From NCBI RefSeq assembly GCF_036057275.1, contig NZ_CP107945.1, positions 4,216,001 through 4,280,000 of the forward strand: a DNA stretch of 64,000 bases, given 5' to 3'. Shown here piece after piece: positions 59,813 through 64,000 of the stretch; within the stretch, counting starts at the first letter, position 1; each line of letters opens with the position of its first letter. Source of the DNA: Streptomyces sp. NBC_00390 (GTDB lineage Bacteria > Actinomycetota > Actinomycetes > Streptomycetales > Streptomycetaceae). The position numbers were made by a program, and so were the translations under genes. Below the pieces are notes generated by a model. It searched no databases. It was given only the letters and a program-made list of their open reading frames with translations, and had not been told where the DNA came from.

Positions 59813-61735
59813 TCAGCCGATCGTGATGTTCTTGTCGATGGTCGTCTGGTCGATGTCGGAGGTCCGCACGGTCACCTTCACCTGCCAGCTGCCGGGCATC
59901 GGGATCTGGACCGCATTCGCGCTCCAGTGTCCCGCGGCGACCCGGTCGGGAGTGATCGGCAGCGGGCCGATCTGCTTCGCCTTCAAGGTGAAGGACACCT
60001 TCACCTCCGGGGCGTCCAGCGGTTTGCCGTCGGGCGACTCGGCCCACACGTTCATCTCGTTGGAGCCGGAGCGGGCGGGGTCGAGGCTGAGCCTCAGGCG
60101 GCCCTTGCCGTTCTCGCCGCCCGTGTCGAAGGGCAGCGTGATCTCGGTGGGGCCGGCGGGGGCCTGCTCGACGGCCTGGGCTCCGGCCGCCCTGGCTGTC
60201 TCCTCCGTACGGCCCGGCTCGGTGCCGGTGAGCACGGTGGTCACCGCCAGCAGGACCACGGCGACACCTGCCTCGGCCAGCACGGAGCGGCGAAGGCCGG
60301 ATCGCTCGGTGTCGGATTCCCGTACCCGCCGTCGCTCGGCCGTGGCGACGGCCGCCTTCTGACGGGCCAACTGGGCGGCGCGCGCCGGGTCCTCCGCCGC
60401 TTCGCCGGCGGTTTCTTCGTCGTCGGCCGCGTCGTCGTCCGACGTCTCCTCGCGGTGCCGTTCGGTGTCCTCGGCGGCCGGCGCTTCGGCCAGCTGCGCA
60501 GTCCACCTTCGGGAGATCCAGGCCACGGCGACCATGACCGCGACGAGTGCCACCTTGGCCAGCAGCAGCCGCCCGTACGAGGTCCCGGTCAGCGCCGGCC
60601 ACGAGCCGACCTGCCGCCAGGACTGGTAGATCCCCGTCACGGCGAGCACGACGACGCTCGTGAACGCGAGTGTGGAGAAGCGCCGTACGGCCGCGCGCTC
60701 GATGGACGGCTCGCGGTACAGCGCGGTCAGCAGCGCGGCGAGACCGCCGAGCCAGGCCGCCACGGCCAGCAGATGCAGGACGTCCACCGGCATCGCCAGG
60801 CCCGGCTGGACACCGGTCGACGCGTGCTCGGACAGTGCCCAGGTCGCGCCGATCCCCGCGGCGACGACCGTGCCGCCGACCGCGAGACCGAAGGTGAGGT
60901 CCTTCTTCTCCTGCGCGTCCTCGCGCCGCGCGTACGCCCCGAACAGCACGGCGATGAACAGCGCGGCCGCGCCGAGCAGCAGCAGCCGCGAGACCAGGGC
61001 CGCGCCGGTCTTGGTCTCGAGCACATCCCCCAGACCGCCGAGGTCGAAGGCGTCGCCGAGTTCGCCCGACCCCGTGTAGGGGGTACGCAGCAGCAGCATC
61101 GCGAGGGTGGCCGCGGTGAGCGTGATCCAGCCCTGGACGACCAGGCGCTGCACGGGCCGTACCGAGGCACCCCGCTGCCAGCACACGAGCACGAAGGCGG
61201 CACCGCCGGCGAGCAGGATGAAGCCTGCGTACGAGGCGTAGCGCGCGACCCCGTAGAGGAAGCCGACGACTCCGCCGCCCGCCTCCTCGTCGGGCAGCGC
61301 GACCGTGGTCTTCGAGGGCGCCCCGATGGCGAAGGTGAAGGCACCGGAGACGGGATGGCTGTCCGCGGAGACCGCCTGCCAGGCCACGGTGTAGGTGCCG
61401 TTGGGGAGTCCGGCCTGCAGATCGACTCCGTAGACGACGCTGCCGCCGCTGCCGAGGTCGCGGACCTCGGCCTTGTCGGCGCGCTTGCCGCTGGGCTCCA
61501 GGACCCGGATCGAGTTCTCGCCCATGGCGATCTGCTCGGAGAAGGTGAGTGTGACCTGCTTGGGGGCGGTGGCGACCACCGCCCCGTCCTTCGGGTTGCT
61601 TCCGGTCAGCGCGGCATGTGCCGACGCGGGACCCGCGCCGGCCAGCAGCGCGCCGAGCACCGTGCCGATGAGCACGGTGACGGCGAGCAGCAGCCGGACC
61701 GGGGCCGGTCCGAAGCGCGGGGCGGTGGCTGTCAT
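59813..61735 (-). CDS. CopC-CopD fusion copper protein
   Basis: This 640-aa protein has a signal peptide ending at ASA, so the mature chain starts HAALTGSNPKDG with the N-terminal His copper brace of CopC (about residues 40-140, ending WQAVSADSHPVSGAFTFAIG). A CopD-type membrane region with about eight helices follows (residues about 155-410), then an acidic/Lys linker, another helix and a C-terminal beta domain. It imports or handles copper at the membrane. The gene is fused from copC and copD, common in actinobacteria. It lies 26 bp downstream of the PCuAC gene. Confidence 0.9.
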   Translation of the reverse strand: MTATAPRFGPAPVRLLLAVTVLIGTVLGALLAGAGPASAHAALTGSNPKDGAVVATAPKQVTLTFSEQIAMGENSIRVLEPSGKRADKAEVRDLGSGGSVVYGVDLQAGLPNGTYTVAWQAVSADSHPVSGAFTFAIGAPSKTTVALPDEEAGGGVVGFLYGVARYASYAGFILLAGGAAFVLVCWQRGASVRPVQRLVVQGWITLTAATLAMLLLRTPYTGSGELGDAFDLGGLGDVLETKTGAALVSRLLLLGAAALFIAVLFGAYARREDAQEKKDLTFGLAVGGTVVAAGIGATWALSEHASTGVQPGLAMPVDVLHLLAVAAWLGGLAALLTALYREPSIERAAVRRFSTLAFTSVVVLAVTGIYQSWRQVGSWPALTGTSYGRLLLAKVALVAVMVAVAWISRRWTAQLAEAPAAEDTERHREETSDDDAADDEETAGEAAEDPARAAQLARQKAAVATAERRRVRESDTERSGLRRSVLAEAGVAVVLLAVTTVLTGTEPGRTEETARAAGAQAVEQAPAGPTEITLPFDTGGENGKGRLRLSLDPARSGSNEMNVWAESPDGKPLDAPEVKVSFTLKAKQIGPLPITPDRVAAGHWSANAVQIPMPGSWQVKVTVRTSDIDQTTIDKNITIG

Positions 61736-61761
61736 GGCGTCATCAGTCCCTCGGTCGGTCC

Positions 61762-62211
61762 TCAGTGCTTCGCAGGGTTGTACGTGGCTTCCTTGACGGG
61801 AAGCTCGACCCTGATCGGACCGGACTTCTCGAAGTGCAGCTCCACGGAGACCTTCTGGCCCTTTTCCGGCTTCTGCTTGAGCGCCATGAACATGATGTGG
61901 CTGCCGCCGCGCTCGAGGTCGAGGGAGCCGTCCGCGGGGACGTCGAAGGCCTTCACCTGCTGCATCCGCTGGTTCTTCGACGTGTGGATGGTGATGTCGT
62001 CGGAGAGGTCACTGGTGACCGAGGTGAGCTTGTCCGCCGTACCGCCGTTGTTGACGACGGTCAGGAACCCGGCGGCCATGTCGTCGCCGACGGGCTGCGG
62101 CATGAACGCACCGCTGACCTTCAACTCGGGTCCGCTGTCCGCCGAGCAGCCCGCCAGGGCCAGTCCCGCGGTCATGACCAGGGCGACGGCGAAGGGGGTG
62201 CGGCGCATCAC
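61762..62211 (-). CDS. PCuAC-type extracytoplasmic copper chaperone lipoprotein
   Basis: This 149-aa protein binds Cu(I) and delivers it to haem-copper oxidases or other cuproenzymes. A lipobox LAGC (C22) is followed by VSGAFMPQPVGDDMAAGF, ITIHTSKNQRMQQVKAF and GGSHIMFMAL, giving the H-x-n-M-x-n-H-x-M copper site of the DUF461/PCuAC family. GTG 62211 overlaps the Sco stop by 4 nt. It corresponds to the ECuC chaperone of S. lividans (family knowledge). Confidence 0.92.
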   Translation of the reverse strand: MMRRTPFAVALVMTAGLALAGCSADSGPELKVSGAFMPQPVGDDMAAGFLTVVNNGGTADKLTSVTSDLSDDITIHTSKNQRMQQVKAFDVPADGSLDLERGGSHIMFMALKQKPEKGQKVSVELHFEKSGPIRVELPVKEATYNPAKH

Positions 62212-62900
62212 GGCGTCTCCCCCTTGATCAGCTCCGGCAGGTCCGCGGCGTACTCCTGGTGCGAGGTGTCGTCGTCGTACAGGACATAGCCCTGATCCGT
62301 CTTCGGGGAGAAGGCGAGGACCTGCGCGCCGTGCATGGACACGACCGTGCCGTCCTTCTCCTTCTTCGGCGGGTCGATGCCGATGCCGACCTGGCGCGCT
62401 CCCGCCTGGATGGTCGGGAAGTCGCCGCTGAGGCCGATGAAGGACGGATCACCGGCGCTGCGCAGCCACTTGCCGAGCTCGGCCGGGGTGTCCCGCTCCG
62501 GGTCGGTGGTGACGAATACGACCTGGAGCTTGTCCCGGTCCGCCTCGGGCAGCTGCTTCCTCGCGATGGCGAGGTTGCTCATCGTCAGCGGACAGACGTC
62601 GGGGCAGTGCGTGTAGCCGAAGAAGAGCAGCGTCGGCTTGCCCTTGGTCCGCTCCCGCAGGTCGAACTTCTTGCCGTGGGTGTCGGTCAGCACGAGGTCC
62701 GGCTTGGTGAACGGCCGGCTGAGCACGGTCGCGGCCTTGGGTTTCGCCTCGGCCGAGACCTGTGCCGCAGGGGTGCCGTCACCGTTCGCGGCGAGGGCGA
62801 ATCCCGCCGCGACCGCGAACGCGACCGCGACGGCGGCTCCCGCGATCAGCGGAGCGCGCCGGGCGCGGCTCGGCGCCGCGTCACTCTTCGGGTTGTGCAT
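62208..62900 (-). CDS. Sco-family copper chaperone
   Basis: This is a thioredoxin-fold copper metallochaperone of 230 aa with an N-terminal membrane anchor (APLIAGAAVAVAFAVAAGFALAA). The C-x3-C motif THCPDVCPLTM and the later copper-ligand His in VSMHGAQVLAF are present, so it should bind copper. It assists copper insertion into cytochrome oxidase and, in S. lividans, the GlxA pathway. The ATG at 62900 is preferred; GTG 62915 is an alternative. It is coupled to PCuAC. Confidence 0.92.
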   Translation of the reverse strand: MHNPKSDAAPSRARRAPLIAGAAVAVAFAVAAGFALAANGDGTPAAQVSAEAKPKAATVLSRPFTKPDLVLTDTHGKKFDLRERTKGKPTLLFFGYTHCPDVCPLTMSNLAIARKQLPEADRDKLQVVFVTTDPERDTPAELGKWLRSAGDPSFIGLSGDFPTIQAGARQVGIGIDPPKKEKDGTVVSMHGAQVLAFSPKTDQGYVLYDDDTSHQEYAADLPELIKGETP

Positions 62901-62936
62901 GGGGTTCTCTTTCACGGACGTGGTCCCGCGCGCTCG

Positions 62937-63680
62937 TCAGGCCGACCGGCGGCGTCGGGCCAGGACACCGAAGGCCAGACCGGCGCCGCCGACGACGATT
63001 CCGGCGATGCCGAGGACGCGGGCCGTGGTGTCGCTGCCGGAGCCGGAGGCCGAAGCCGGCTCGTCGTGGTGACCGGCGTTCTCGCCGCCGTCCTTCGATC
63101 CCTTGGCGTCGGCACCTGCCGCACCGCCGCCGTGGTGGTCCTCGGTGGCGGCCGAGAGCGTGAGCACCGGCGCGGGCGACTCAGGCTCCTCGGCGCCCTT
63201 CTCGGGCTCCTCGATCCAGCGCACGACGTCCTTGTTGTCGTACGTCTGAACGGCCTTGAACACCAACTGGTCGGCGTCCTCGGGCAGCTGCCCGATCGAG
63301 AGCGGGAACTGCTGGAACTGACCCGGACCGATCTTGGAACCGTCCGCGGTCCAGGTGACCTTGGTGGCCGCCTCGGTGATCTGGTTGCCGTGCAGCTCGA
63401 GCGGCTTGTCCAGCTTGGACTTGGTGACCTCCACCTTCCAGCCCGGCACCGGCTGCGGCATCACGGACGCCAGCGGGTGCTCGGCCGGCAGGCTGACCTC
63501 GAGCTTGATCGTCGAGGCGTTGTCGCGCTCGTTGGGGACCTTGAAGTTGACGGTGGCGTAGCCGCCCTTGGCCGCCGGGCCCTGCGGCTGCACGGTGACA
63601 TGCGCGAAGGCGGTGCCGGAGACGAGCAGCACGGAGGAGACGGCGACGCCGCCGGCAAGCGCGATACGGGAAACGTTCAT
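62937..63680 (-). CDS. YcnI-family (DUF1775) copper-binding membrane protein
   Basis: This 247-aa protein has a signal peptide cut before HVTVQPQGPAAKGGYATVNF, so the mature N-terminal His can form the copper brace of DUF1775. A beta-sandwich (IKLEVSLPAEHPLASVMPQPVPGWKVEV...) leads to a His-rich linker (DHHGGG; GHHDEP) and a C-terminal TM helix (VLGIAGIVVGGAGLAFGVLARRR). It is the probable first gene of the copper operon. The ATG at 63680 is chosen, since the upstream frame lacks coding bias. Confidence 0.88.
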   Translation of the reverse strand: MNVSRIALAGGVAVSSVLLVSGTAFAHVTVQPQGPAAKGGYATVNFKVPNERDNASTIKLEVSLPAEHPLASVMPQPVPGWKVEVTKSKLDKPLELHGNQITEAATKVTWTADGSKIGPGQFQQFPLSIGQLPEDADQLVFKAVQTYDNKDVVRWIEEPEKGAEEPESPAPVLTLSAATEDHHGGGAAGADAKGSKDGGENAGHHDEPASASGSGSDTTARVLGIAGIVVGGAGLAFGVLARRRRSA

Positions 63681-63771
63681 GAGGTGGGAACACTCCACGG
63701 TGAAGGAGAGGGGATGTGCCGGCACACGGGTGCGCGGACACAGCGGCACCACTCCCGTCGAGTGGGCCGCG

Positions 63772-63996
63772 TCAGGCTGCCAGGAGTACGGCCGGTGGCC
63801 CGCGCCTGATCACCGTGTGCGCGAGTACATGGCCGGCGACCGGAACCCGGGGCGCCGCCGCGGCGGGCACCGTACGCACAGCCGGGCCGAGCCCGCCCGC
63901 GGGACCGCTCAGCAGGGCCCGTACGAGAACGAGCGCGGCCCGCAGCGCGCGCAGCCACGCCGTCTCGGCGACCTCATGGGCCGAGTCGGCCGACAT
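63772..63996 (-). CDS. Small hypothetical ORF at window edge (possibly partial)
   Basis: A 74-codon frame from ATG 63996 (MSADSAHEVAETAWLRALRA) to a stop at 63772 has strongly GC-rich third positions and reads in the direction of the copper operon, so it looks coding. The ATG is within 5 bases of the window end and the gene could begin further upstream. It is Ala/Arg/Val-rich with no recognised domain. Confidence 0.4.
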   Translation of the reverse strand: MSADSAHEVAETAWLRALRAALVLVRALLSGPAGGLGPAVRTVPAAAAPRVPVAGHVLAHTVIRRGPPAVLLAA

Positions 63997-64000
63997 CCGC

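Noticed and set aside
58508..62227. A 1239-codon plus-strand frame across the peroxidase and copCD genes
   Set aside because: It is the complement of well-supported genes, with low-complexity Ser/Arg/Gly composition and no domain.

Overview
This 64 kb window is high-GC actinobacterial chromosome, almost certainly Streptomyces and close to oriC. The evidence is very high third-position GC, many GTG starts and 4-nt start/stop overlaps, the Streptomyces-restricted sporulation pair ssgR-ssgA, four perfect parS sites (GTTTCACGTGAAAC), several clusters of DnaA boxes (TTGTCCACA/TTATCCACA), and the gene order rpsF-ssb-rpsR-rplI ... dnaB ... ssgR-ssgA ... thiC ... cydAB-cydCD ... serS-pheA, which I recall from the core arm of model Streptomyces chromosomes. 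No complete mobile element, CRISPR array or rRNA is visible. One tRNA (Ser, GCT) is present.

Layout. 1-5.3 kb: ribosomal/replication block (rpsF, ssb, rpsR, rplI, then a MATE exporter on the minus strand, then dnaB behind a DnaA-box cluster). 5.3-11.3 kb: an accessory block with a DUF488 protein, a RidA protein divergent from a WYL regulator, and a self-contained locus in which an unusual IS30-type-HTH/GbsR-MarR regulator faces a DUF4097 protein and a DrrAB-like ABC exporter across a promoter region with a 16-bp perfect palindrome. A truncated coding remnant marks the right edge. 11.3-27.2 kb: serine hydrolase, acetyltransferases with a MarR regulator, HAD phosphatase, flavohaemoglobin-like protein, Nudix, LysR, cystathionine lyase/PtpA/holin operon, cupin, SsgR-SsgA, a YibE/F membrane protein and riboswitch-controlled thiC. 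27.2-31.6 kb: a poorly recognisable, lower-GC segment with a lipoprotein/secreted-protein operon, a Nudix-like protein and a membrane protein.

31.6-43.4 kb: metallophosphoesterase, LacI regulator, HisC-type aminotransferase, then the cytochrome bd operon under a perfect Rex operator. cydCD starts inside a parS site. It is followed by a decayed sensor-kinase pseudogene and an M23 peptidase. 43.4-53.5 kb: Cof-type HAD, LLM oxidoreductase, KptA, a translationally coupled M24 peptidase-EphD-like fusion-MerR operon, and two tandem ABC-2 exporters. 53.7-64 kb: an antirepressor-like protein, tRNA-Ser, a second Cof HAD coupled to serS, a dense DnaA-box intergenic region, pheA, and the copper operon ycnI-sco-PCuAC-copCD-DyP peroxidase.

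Two themes stand out. Chromosome maintenance signals (parS, DnaA boxes) are laid over intergenic regions and even over start codons, and respiration/copper genes (cyd, copper chaperones, DyP) sit close together. The least explained loci are the regulator/DUF4097/ABC block at 7.7-11.1 kb, the 27.7-28.9 kb secreted pair and the 53.8-54.4 kb antirepressor-like gene. All family assignments come from reading translated motifs. No database search was run.
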